Assembly: GCA_051647685.1 (NCBI GenBank)
Contig: JBOFEG010000001.1
Location: forward strand, 1 to 64,000
Direction: 5' to 3'
From: CALTSX01 sp051647685
Lineage (GTDB): Bacteria > Chlamydiota > Chlamydiia > Chlamydiales > CALTSX01
DNA: 64,000 nt
In this document: piece by piece, positions 54,344-62,973 of the stretch
Position numbering within the stretch: the stretch's first letter is position 1
Layout: each line of letters starts with the position of its first letter
Notes under the pieces: model-generated
What the model was told of the DNA's origin: nothing
Database searches by the model: none
What the model saw: only the letters and a program-made list of their open reading frames with translations
Position numbers and translations under genes: made by a program

Positions 54344-55429
54344 TTACAGAGAGCGATAAGCATTTACTATATTTTGCTTAATATCATCGTCTTTTGGATC
54401 TTCAGCAAATACAAAATGATAGGTTTTTCTTCGAATAGTTGATTTTTTCATATTCTCCTGGAGCCTCAAAAAAATGAAAGGATAGGGATTTTTGAAGTAT
54501 TGAGATGGTACTTCAATTCCACATTCAAAGAGAGTTTTGCTCTCAGGTGGGGGGTTAATTCTCGTATCAAAAAAGAACATAGGACGATTAAAAAAAAGAA
54601 AATCATATCCTACAGAAGAGAGATCACCGAGATAAATGTCTATGTATTCTAGCAGCGGATAGATTAAAGGATTATCAGTGATAAACTGTAGATTTTTTTT
54701 ATTTTTATACTTTTCATAAATGTGCGTTACATAACCTAAATTGTGTGTAATTAAAAGAGGATGAATTTTTATAATCAGATAATCATTTGGTAATATATTT
54801 TCGATTAAAAACTTACAAATTGTAAAAAAAGATGTTGAATTTTCGGTATCTTGCCAAGAGGGTGCATACAGAAACGTATATCGTGTTGTTATAGGGATGG
54901 TTACAATCTTTTTCATTATACCAGTAAAGAAAGTTTCATATTTTTTATAAAAACGTTTTCGAATATTTCCGATAGTGATAAGCGCCTGTAATTGCGAAGA
55001 TAATCCCAGTTTTTCGATTCGTTGTCGCATTTGGTCGCCATAAACCAAAGATAAATTATGAAAGGTAATCGGATTCATTTGAAAATCGATAAATCCTTTA
55101 TCTGAATTCCCATGTGGGGAATAAAAAAAATGAATGTTTTTATCAAATAATAACTTGCATGTAGATTGTAAAAACCGTGATTGATACTGTTCTGATACAA
55201 AAAAAAGATCAAAGTTAGAAATATAGGACAAACATTCTAGACTAGTTGTAAGAATAAGTTTGACAGGGGGATAGTATTGTTTAGCAAGGTTATAAACTTG
55301 TGCGCTATCTAGTATAAGAGGCATATCGAATAGATCACATAATGGGATTAAGTGATCTATTCGATAATCCATAACATCTTCTAGTTGGAGAGCAGCCATC
55401 CGTGGCTCATAGTGATTATAAGTACACAT
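54344..55429 (-). CDS. CDP-glycerol glycerophosphotransferase-like protein
   Basis: The 361-residue product has the GT-B-like plan of the TagB/TagF family. The motifs are FFYSPHGNSDKGFIDF (equivalent of the HGTPLK region), FLYAPSWQDTEN, IIKIHPLL and DIYLGDLSSVGYDFLFFNRP (family: D.lItDYSSv.fD...l.rP). There is no membrane segment. TagB/TagF add glycerol phosphate to polymers, but chlamydiae lack known teichoic acids, so the acceptor is unclear. It diverges from mutY with only 11 bp between starts, so promoters must lie inside the coding ends or its true start is downstream (Met 11 or Met 20). Confidence 0.78.
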   Translation of the reverse strand: MCTYNHYEPRMAALQLEDVMDYRIDHLIPLCDLFDMPLILDSAQVYNLAKQYYPPVKLILTTSLECLSYISNFDLFFVSEQYQSRFLQSTCKLLFDKNIHFFYSPHGNSDKGFIDFQMNPITFHNLSLVYGDQMRQRIEKLGLSSQLQALITIGNIRKRFYKKYETFFTGIMKKIVTIPITTRYTFLYAPSWQDTENSTSFFTICKFLIENILPNDYLIIKIHPLLITHNLGYVTHIYEKYKNKKNLQFITDNPLIYPLLEYIDIYLGDLSSVGYDFLFFNRPMFFFDTRINPPPESKTLFECGIEVPSQYFKNPYPFIFLRLQENMKKSTIRRKTYHFVFAEDPKDDDIKQNIVNAYRSL

Positions 55430-55440
55430 AAATCGAAAAT

Positions 55441-56496
55441 ATGGATAATCAGGAATTAATAAAATTAAAAAATTGGTTTTTACAAATAAAAAGAGTTCTG
55501 CCGTGGAGAGAGAATATTAATCCATATAAAGTATGGATTTCTGAAATCATGCTGCAACAAACTAGAGTATCTACTGTTATCTCTTATTTTGTGAGATGGA
55601 TGGAAATGTTTCCCAATATAGAAATACTTGCCAGATCTCCTCTTGAAAAGATAATCAAACTTTGGGAGGGACTAGGATATTATTCAAGAGCACGTTCTAT
55701 TTATAAGACAGCACAAATTCTCACTTTGAAATATAAAGGTGTGTTTCCAAGAACTATTCAAGAACTAGAAAAGCTACCGGGAATTGGATGCTATACTAGT
55801 AGAGCGTTGATGTGCTTTGCATTTAATATCCCTGTGGCTCCGGTAGATGGAAATGTTAGTCGAGTATTATCTAGATTTTATTCCATACCACTCGATATTA
55901 CAACTGCAGCGGGAAAAAAAGAGATACAAGGTTTAGCAGATCGATTAATAGTTGATGATGACAAGCCTCATATTGTAGGAGAAGCATTAATTGAACTCGG
56001 TGCACTAGTGTGCCAAAAAATACCTATATGTAATAAATGTCCTATACAATCTGGCTGTAATTCTTTAAGGCAAAATACAGTTTTCGATTTCCCTGTTAAA
56101 AAATTGAAAATACCTATTACTTCATTGGATCGGACGGTTTTTATCATCACCCATGAGGAATCGATATTGGTACGAAAAGAAACAAGCAATAAGATCATGG
56201 CTGATTTATGGCAGTTTCCTTATATAGAAGGAATCGTAGAGAATGGGGAAGTAACAGAGATTGTTCAAAAACAATTTGATATGCATGTTATTTCGACATG
56301 CGCATTTGACCAAGAAATGCAATCGTTTACAAGATATCGCGTCTCTCTGTATCCAATACGATGCACAGTAAAGAAAAAATGTCGTGTATCATTATATACT
56401 TGGGTTTTATTAAAGAATGTTCGGAAGCTTAGTTTTTGTTCTGGTCATCGAAGAGTTCTTGAGAAAATATTCTTTAATGAATTGGATAAAAATTGA
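55441..56496 (+). CDS. mutY: A/G-specific adenine glycosylase
   Basis: MutY removes adenine mispaired with 8-oxoguanine. Landmarks are the catalytic Glu region SEIMLQQTRV, the HhH motif with LEKLPGIGCYTSRAL, and the catalytic Asp in PVDGNVSRVLSRFY. The 4Fe-4S ligands are C-x5-C-x2-C-x5-C (CQKIPICNKCPIQSGC), where E. coli has x6 in the first spacing. A NUDIX-like C-terminal domain starts at about residue 230 (TSLDRTVFIITHEESILVRK). The 351-residue length is normal. No Shine-Dalgarno is evident before the ATG. Confidence 0.95.
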   Translation: MDNQELIKLKNWFLQIKRVLPWRENINPYKVWISEIMLQQTRVSTVISYFVRWMEMFPNIEILARSPLEKIIKLWEGLGYYSRARSIYKTAQILTLKYKGVFPRTIQELEKLPGIGCYTSRALMCFAFNIPVAPVDGNVSRVLSRFYSIPLDITTAAGKKEIQGLADRLIVDDDKPHIVGEALIELGALVCQKIPICNKCPIQSGCNSLRQNTVFDFPVKKLKIPITSLDRTVFIITHEESILVRKETSNKIMADLWQFPYIEGIVENGEVTEIVQKQFDMHVISTCAFDQEMQSFTRYRVSLYPIRCTVKKKCRVSLYTWVLLKNVRKLSFCSGHRRVLEKIFFNELDKN

Positions 56497-56545
56497 GAAA
56501 AATATCAATTTTTTGCATAGTGTGCTTGGGTCATAGGAGGCTATT

Positions 56546-57202
56546 TTGATTATATCAACAATACATAAAATCATTTATTTTTTTTTATCCTATAGAAAAC
56601 ATATTGGATATGTAATAGCAAGTGCCTGTCTCCTTTCGATAATTTATGTAAAGTATTACCAAAAAAAAGAATATAGCCCATACCATATGGCACATAGTTG
56701 TTATACAAAATGGATACAAAATAGAGAAGAATCGTCAATCCAACAATTACTTCCTCTTCTTAAAAAGTACCCCGAACTTGCTAAGAAATATGATGCAATG
56801 ATTGCACAAACCTTGCTTTCCCAATATACAGCATTCGAAGCTGATCCTGTTCTACAGCGTTTAATTGTAAGAAATCAATCTGCGCTGCCAAATTACTATC
56901 AGTTGTCTTATGTTGCGCAGTGTATGCTTCGAAAAGATTTTTCTACAGCATTAGAGGTATCGCTTCAATTAAAGGAACAAGCAAAGCCTGATAGCTACTT
57001 ATATGGACTAAATTTGATTCACATTGCTGGAATTTATAAAGCTATGGGAGCGACGCAAGAAGAGAGAGATGCTTGGCTTTCTGTTTATAAATTTTTACAA
57101 GATGCAGATAATGATCCAAGGGGTGTCAAAAAAGAAATCAATAAATTATATAGCCAAGGAAATATTTCTTTTTGTGATTATTTGTCTACTCATTACCTTT
57201 AA
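56546..57202 (+). CDS. Membrane-anchored TPR-like protein
   Basis: The 218-residue product starts at TTG with AGGAGG six bases before. It has a single transmembrane segment near residues 20-35 (HIGYVIASACLLSIIYVKYY) and a helical repeat region after it that resembles TPR helices (YQLSYVAQCMLRKDFSTALE, YLYGLNLIHIAGIYKAMGAT). This is the layout of YfgM-type anchored chaperones, but identity is too low to name it. It lies downstream of mutY and converges on a small membrane protein gene. Confidence 0.6.
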   Translation: MIISTIHKIIYFFLSYRKHIGYVIASACLLSIIYVKYYQKKEYSPYHMAHSCYTKWIQNREESSIQQLLPLLKKYPELAKKYDAMIAQTLLSQYTAFEADPVLQRLIVRNQSALPNYYQLSYVAQCMLRKDFSTALEVSLQLKEQAKPDSYLYGLNLIHIAGIYKAMGATQEERDAWLSVYKFLQDADNDPRGVKKEINKLYSQGNISFCDYLSTHYL

Positions 57203-57212
57203 TCTAAATGAT

Positions 57213-57584
57213 CTAAGATATACTAGATTTAGAAACACAAGCCTTACCACCTAGCAAGCCAAGAAATCCAAATATAATGGGTGGTAGAAAGATAGCGATT
57301 ACCCAGCCAACTCCAGCAAGCACAAGTTGTGTTACTCTCTCTTGCTTAAAAACAAACTCTAATATTGAACTAAATAAACTACCCACTTTTTTGGGAAACC
57401 AAGTTCCAAATACTCCACCTATAGCAATAGCAAAGATACTCCAAGCTGTACCAAAGAATAAGAATGTAAAAATTGCAGAAAGAATGAAGGCAATAGAATA
57501 AAAGACTTCTAGCCGATTTTTTTTAGCAAAATTTTCTAATTCTTGTACACTGACGCCCGATTTCCTTCCAGTCTCTTTTCCCAT
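57213..57584 (-). CDS. Small membrane protein of unknown function
   Basis: The 123-residue protein has two to three hydrophobic helices (VFYSIAFILSAIFTFLFFG, SIFAIAIGGVFGTWFP, LVLAGVGWVIAIFLPPIIFG) and a charged N-terminus. AAAGGAGAG precedes the ATG, which supports the gene. I do not recognise the family. It is convergent with the TPR-like gene, 10 bp apart. Confidence 0.6.
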   Translation of the reverse strand: MGKETGRKSGVSVQELENFAKKNRLEVFYSIAFILSAIFTFLFFGTAWSIFAIAIGGVFGTWFPKKVGSLFSSILEFVFKQERVTQLVLAGVGWVIAIFLPPIIFGFLGLLGGKACVSKSSIS

Positions 57585-57745
57585 AATCTCTCCTTTTATA
57601 CCAAGCCTTAATTCTTAAGTTATTTAGATATAAATTTTTTTGCAAATACTAAATGGTTTTCTATTAAAAAGATTTCTTTGAAGTCTAATTTAGTATCTAG
57701 GACCCCCCATGGTCAAATGCTTGATTAAATACTTTATACCTTATT

Positions 57746-59053
57746 ATGATGCACATCATATTTATAACGCTGATAAGAAGGGATAATTTTTTGATTCGCC
57801 GGGAAATTCCATTAACAGTAGCTTATAAAGCAATACGATATTGTGGATATTTTCTCTGTGTAGTTTTTACTTATTTCTGTATTTTTATGCTATCTCGAAG
57901 ACAGTTAAATCAAATAAGTCTTTGTGAGATACCTTCTTATACCAAGGATATTTATATAGAATGGGGAACTTCGCCAACTTTTTTCTCTGCACATAAACCG
58001 AATTATCCCATTCCTTTTAGTGAATTAGAAAAAGAAATTTTGTTCTTGGGAACAACGATAAAACCAGAGCAAAAAATATTGCTTAGTACTAAGCAATCTG
58101 GCGTTAGGAAACTTATTGCTTCTGGGGAAAAAATTTATCTTATCTATAGAGAAGAAAAACTACATTTTTCTGAAATAAAAACTCCTCTTGCTATTTCTGT
58201 AACACTTCAAAATGATGCTTTGGTAGAAATAATCATATCATTTGATGCCGAGTTGTCTACTATATGCAATTTGGATAATACATATCGTTTCTTGAAGTCG
58301 AAAGAAAATCAATACACTATATCGAATAGTGATTCTCTTATTGATACGCCTATGTTCCAAAGTCTACAAAAGGCAAAATGGTGGGGCATGGATTATTTAT
58401 TGATAAGTAATCCAAGGAATGAGACTGCACACGAGCGTGGTAAACAGAGGTTACAATTTACCTATGATGAATATGGAGAAATTGTACATCTAGATCTCGA
58501 TGAATCTTTAGTTTGGAAAAAAAATGGTTGGCGATCTGCTACAATTAATGACGAGAGTATCGATCCTGATTACGCTATTCGTATCAAAGAAATACATAGT
58601 GATAAATTAGAATTGACTTTATGGGATAGGAAAGGATTGCCTGTTCATACTTTTTTTCTTCCACTATACACTACATGCAATGAACTTCCGTCCATTGAAA
58701 TTTTATCTAATATAAAAAAAAGAACTCGAACAGTTGCCTCTTTTTTACTTGGGAAAACTCGAGTTACTATGAAAAAAGGAGATCTCGCTATAGATACTCC
58801 ATATGGTTGGAAAATTACAAACACGCAAGACGAAAAAAACGGTATATTTTCTCATCAAATTATCGGATCATTATTTGCTTTTGATGGGATGGAGACGCAA
58901 GGATCTAATATATATTTTATAGGTAGAATGCTTGATCCTATGAGGACTTGTTATCAACCGATTAAAATTCCAATTCTTCAAAATAAGAGAAAAGAAAGAA
59001 AAAACCAAAATATACTTCCAGAAGTTCAGTTATTGTCGATAGGTGATGAATAA
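57746..59053 (+). CDS. Membrane-anchored protein of the GspD operon (CT573-type)
   Basis: The 435-residue product has one N-terminal transmembrane segment (YCGYFLCVVFTYFCIFML) and a soluble, mostly beta-rich part. It stands in the position of the CT573-type gene just before gspD in chlamydial genomes and could take the role of GspC in linking the secretin to the inner membrane. That is inferred from position and topology. The ATG at 57746 or a TTG at 57791 with AAGGG upstream may be the start. It overlaps gspD by a few bases. Confidence 0.6.
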   Translation: MMHIIFITLIRRDNFLIRREIPLTVAYKAIRYCGYFLCVVFTYFCIFMLSRRQLNQISLCEIPSYTKDIYIEWGTSPTFFSAHKPNYPIPFSELEKEILFLGTTIKPEQKILLSTKQSGVRKLIASGEKIYLIYREEKLHFSEIKTPLAISVTLQNDALVEIIISFDAELSTICNLDNTYRFLKSKENQYTISNSDSLIDTPMFQSLQKAKWWGMDYLLISNPRNETAHERGKQRLQFTYDEYGEIVHLDLDESLVWKKNGWRSATINDESIDPDYAIRIKEIHSDKLELTLWDRKGLPVHTFFLPLYTTCNELPSIEILSNIKKRTRTVASFLLGKTRVTMKKGDLAIDTPYGWKITNTQDEKNGIFSHQIIGSLFAFDGMETQGSNIYFIGRMLDPMRTCYQPIKIPILQNKRKERKNQNILPEVQLLSIGDE

Positions 59054-61430
59054 AAAATTCACAACAGATAGAATAATTTTTTGTAAAACAGTGTATTGTA
59101 TGAAGAGAAAAAATCTATATTATATCCCACCATTTCTATGGACTGTTTTTCTCATTGGTTCGATAGGATTTGCTCAAGAGGAATTATACCCAATAGTAGA
59201 GACGAGTCAGAATGCGGAAGCGCAGCAGAATGTGTTGATTTCTTATAATCAACGCTTGCAACAACTTCGAAACTCTTTAAAAGATACGTATGCTGAGGTT
59301 ATGCAACTGGAAAGTCAAAATAAATTGGATGGGCAATCTAGCCAAATTCTCTCTGCTGTAAATCAAATTCGATCCGATATTCAGAAACTCCAAGAACAAT
59401 GGAAACAAGTCGTTTCTCAAAAGTATAACTCAGAGGAGGAACCTTATGGTTTGTGGGACCAAGAAGAAACAACTCTTTCAGAATTGGTAATGGAATATGG
59501 ATCTACAGAATATTTATATGTAATTCCCCCTCAAATTGCTGCCATGAAAATGCATCTGCACTCCTTACTACCGATACCACAAGCCTCTTGGAGCGAACTA
59601 CTAGAGGTAATTTTATTACAGAATGGAATTGGTATTAAGAATATTAATCCATTAGTGCGCCAACTCTATTTTTTTAAACAAGATATTCTTGCAGTGGATT
59701 CTATTTGTAATAGACGAGAATCGATTGCATTGTTACCCCCACACTCTCGAGTTGCCTTCGTTTTGTCACCACGTGTAGAACAAATGAAAGTGATCAGTTA
59801 TTTTTTTGAACGGTTTCGCGATCCTAAACTTACGTTTATCCACCAAGTAGGAACAAAAATTGTATTGATTTCTACAAAGTCAGAGTTAATCAAATTACTC
59901 TCGTTATATGAATCTGTATGGGAAAAGGAACACGAAAAAACTACTCGTGTACTTCCATTGAAAAAAATATCTTCTCTAGAAATGGAAAAGATATTGAAAG
60001 CTTTTTTCTGCGATGATCCATCACAAAATAGACTTGCTAGTTTAAAAGGTTCTGAATCGCTGCAAATTTTTGGTGTAAAAGATGAAAATATTATCGTACT
60101 TGTGGGGTCAAAACCACTAGTAGAAAAAGGTGAAGAAGTCATTACTGCGACAGAAGAGCAAATTCAAGATCCTAAAGAAATGACAGTATTTTGGTATATT
60201 TGTAAACACAGTACCCCAATAGAACTATCAGAAGCATTAGAAAAAGTTTATAATTCTCTTCTTCATATTTCGCTCGATTGCGATGATAGTAAAGAACACA
60301 AAAAGGATAATATAGAAACAAAACCTTGCAATTATGACCCTCAGCCCCCTTCTCTTCCTATAAATACACCGCTTATTACACCTGGAACTATTTGTTCCCA
60401 AATAAAAAAATCAAACACTACTAATTTTATTCCCTATCCCACATCTGGCGCCATTTTAATGGTAATACGGAAAGACACCTTGCCAAAAATTAAAGAATTA
60501 TTGCGCAAAATGGATATCCCTAAACGTATGGTTGAAATTGAACTACTATTATTCGAGAAAAAAATTCATCAACAGGATAGTTTTGGATTAAACGTTCTTA
60601 GACTTGGATCTTCTGCGGAATACAATAATAAAATGGGTGGTACATTTAATGATCTTGAGGCAGCAGGAAGAGGAATCTTTCAATTCTTTATCAAAAAAAC
60701 CCCTAATAAAAAATTGCCAGCCTTTGATATTTTTTATAATTTTTTAATGTCACAAGAAGGAATGCAAGTAAATGCCTCTCCCTCTGTTACTACTATTAAC
60801 CAGGTTCCTGCAACTATTTCTGTAGTAGAGGAAATGTCTATTAATAATGGGGCCGCTCCACTGGATACGAATAGCGGTATTGCTTTTGAAAAATCTTTTT
60901 CTAGGGCGCAATTTGGTATTACTATTGTAATTACTCCAACGATTCATGAACCTGATACGATTGATAATGAAATGCAACATTTTGTTACTTTAGATACAGA
61001 TGTTATGTTCGATACACCTCACCACGGAGATAATATGGACAGGCCTCGAGTGAATCGACGTAAAATTAAAAATACGGTACGCGTTTCGAATGGCGAAACA
61101 ATAATTTTAGGAGGACTCCGACGTAAATGTATGGACGATCGAACGGAGAGAATACCCTTTTTAGGAGCTATTCCAGGATTTGGTAAATTATTTGGATTTA
61201 CTCAATTGCGAGATGAGTTAACAGAAATGTTTATCTTTATTACCCCAAAAATTATTTTCGATCCTAAAGAAAATATGACTCGTATTCGAGATGCACAACT
61301 CCGGTCTAGAGCCGGCGATTTGCCAGAATTCTTAGCACGCATCGAACAGGGCAAATCCTATCAAAGAAAAGGAATGTTTGAAAGAAGTTGGAAGTTATTA
61401 TTTGGTAGTGCAGATGCATGCAGCAATTGA
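59046..61430 (+). CDS. gspD: Type II secretion system secretin GspD
   Basis: GspD forms the outer-membrane channel of the type II secretion system. The signal peptide (MKRKNLYYIPPFLWTVFLIG) may belong to a start at 59100; the ATG at 59046 is the upstream alternative. The N-terminal half holds helical/coiled and N-domain-like repeats. The C-terminal secretin domain includes KMDIPKRMVEIELLLFEKK, EGMQVNASPSVTTINQVPA and VSNGETIILGGLRRKCMDDR, then FITPKIIFDP. About 794 residues. gspE overlaps its end. Confidence 0.93.
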   Translation: MNKKFTTDRIIFCKTVYCMKRKNLYYIPPFLWTVFLIGSIGFAQEELYPIVETSQNAEAQQNVLISYNQRLQQLRNSLKDTYAEVMQLESQNKLDGQSSQILSAVNQIRSDIQKLQEQWKQVVSQKYNSEEEPYGLWDQEETTLSELVMEYGSTEYLYVIPPQIAAMKMHLHSLLPIPQASWSELLEVILLQNGIGIKNINPLVRQLYFFKQDILAVDSICNRRESIALLPPHSRVAFVLSPRVEQMKVISYFFERFRDPKLTFIHQVGTKIVLISTKSELIKLLSLYESVWEKEHEKTTRVLPLKKISSLEMEKILKAFFCDDPSQNRLASLKGSESLQIFGVKDENIIVLVGSKPLVEKGEEVITATEEQIQDPKEMTVFWYICKHSTPIELSEALEKVYNSLLHISLDCDDSKEHKKDNIETKPCNYDPQPPSLPINTPLITPGTICSQIKKSNTTNFIPYPTSGAILMVIRKDTLPKIKELLRKMDIPKRMVEIELLLFEKKIHQQDSFGLNVLRLGSSAEYNNKMGGTFNDLEAAGRGIFQFFIKKTPNKKLPAFDIFYNFLMSQEGMQVNASPSVTTINQVPATISVVEEMSINNGAAPLDTNSGIAFEKSFSRAQFGITIVITPTIHEPDTIDNEMQHFVTLDTDVMFDTPHHGDNMDRPRVNRRKIKNTVRVSNGETIILGGLRRKCMDDRTERIPFLGAIPGFGKLFGFTQLRDELTEMFIFITPKIIFDPKENMTRIRDAQLRSRAGDLPEFLARIEQGKSYQRKGMFERSWKLLFGSADACSN

Positions 61431-62964
61431 TAAACGACAGCTCGCCGAGCGATTTGGCATTCCAATCATTGAAGATATCTTGAACTATCCCTTTATAAAA
61501 GATCGAACACATATCCTTCCTTATTCTTTTGTTAAATTGCGGATGGTACTACCACTCGAAAAAGTAGATGGGATTTTACATATTGCTATATCTGATCCTA
61601 TAGATCTAGAGACCATACAGGAAATTTCTTTTATGCTTGGCCTATCTGTGAAGGAGTTTTTTGTAGAACCATTTCAATTGCAAAAAGCGATTGAACACTG
61701 TTATCGACAAAGAGATTCTGAGACAAGTGAATATCTAGAAGAATTATCTAGTGATGATCGATTCAATGATCAAATGGAATACGATTTGCTGGATACAAGC
61801 AATCTCTCTCCAATCATTCGATTATTAAATATGATCCTTATGGAGGCTATCCAACAACGAGCGTCCGATATACATTTTGAACCGAGAGAAGAGGGATTAA
61901 TTGTACGGTATCGCATAGATGGAGTTTTGCAAAAGAGGCATACGCCATCGAGAGAATATCAAAAACAATTACTCGCTCGTTTAAAAGTAATGGCGAAACT
62001 CGATATAGCTGAACAACGACTTCCGCAAGATGGAAGAATTAAATTGCGTTTTGGAGATCAGGAAATTGACTTTCGGGTAAGTACTATTCCCGTTATAAAT
62101 GGTGAAAGAATTGTCCTCAGAATTTTAGATAAATCAAATGTAATAGTCGGGCTTCATCATATAGGAATGAGTTCTCCACTACTCGATTCTTTTCGCAAGG
62201 TAATTAAACATACGCAAGGCATTATTTTAGTAACTGGGCCGACTGGAAGTGGTAAAACCACTACTTTGTATAGTACAATTTCAGAAATAAATAGCGAAGA
62301 TTTCAATATAATAACCATTGAAGACCCAGTTGAATATAAGTTATCAGGAATAGCGCAAATTAGCATTAACCCTAAAATTTCTTTTACTTTTGCAAAGGGT
62401 TTGCGTCATATTCTTCGACAAGATCCAGATATTATTATGATTGGCGAAATTCGCGATAAAGAAACCGCTGATATTGCGATTCAAGCTTCATTAACGGGCC
62501 ATTTAGTATTATCCACACTACATACAAACAATGCCGCTTCTGCTTTAACTCGGCTGGTGGATATGGGGATTGAACCATATCTTCTGTCATCCTCTGTAAT
62601 TGGTATTGTTGCGCAGCGACTCGTCAGGAAAATTTGTATACATTGTCGCAAAGAATATTTTCCATCTAAAGAGGAGTGTTTAGAGCTTGGATGCCATTTC
62701 AAGGAAGATATGGTATTCTATAAAGGAGATGGCTGTGCAAATTGTTTTTATCTAGGATATCACGGCCGAATTGGAATCTATGAATTTCTTTTAATTACTA
62801 ATTCTATCCAACAACAATTGACAAAAAATGCAGATGCTACTGCGCTGCAAAAGCTCGCTGAAAAGCAGGGGATGGAATCGCTACGTGGATCAGGTATTGA
62901 ATTAGTAGTGCGGGGCCTTACTTCCGTTGCAGAAGTATTGCGAGTTACTAGAACTTTTGAATAA
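61414..62964 (+). CDS. gspE: Type II secretion system ATPase GspE
   Basis: GspE powers pseudopilus assembly. Walker A is GPTGSGKTTTLYSTI, the Asp box is FNIITIEDPVEYKLSG, and Walker B is LRQDPDIIMIGEIRDKETAD. A tetracysteine zinc motif appears after LVRKICIHC (C-x2-C ... C-x2-C, DGCANC). The N-terminal part is the GspE/PulE N-domain. The frame is open to a TTG at 61378, but the ATG at 61414 gives a normal N-terminus and a 17-bp overlap with gspD. About 516 residues. Confidence 0.96.
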   Translation: MHAAIDKRQLAERFGIPIIEDILNYPFIKDRTHILPYSFVKLRMVLPLEKVDGILHIAISDPIDLETIQEISFMLGLSVKEFFVEPFQLQKAIEHCYRQRDSETSEYLEELSSDDRFNDQMEYDLLDTSNLSPIIRLLNMILMEAIQQRASDIHFEPREEGLIVRYRIDGVLQKRHTPSREYQKQLLARLKVMAKLDIAEQRLPQDGRIKLRFGDQEIDFRVSTIPVINGERIVLRILDKSNVIVGLHHIGMSSPLLDSFRKVIKHTQGIILVTGPTGSGKTTTLYSTISEINSEDFNIITIEDPVEYKLSGIAQISINPKISFTFAKGLRHILRQDPDIIMIGEIRDKETADIAIQASLTGHLVLSTLHTNNAASALTRLVDMGIEPYLLSSSVIGIVAQRLVRKICIHCRKEYFPSKEECLELGCHFKEDMVFYKGDGCANCFYLGYHGRIGIYEFLLITNSIQQQLTKNADATALQKLAEKQGMESLRGSGIELVVRGLTSVAEVLRVTRTFE

Positions 62965-62973
62965 GAAAATCGT

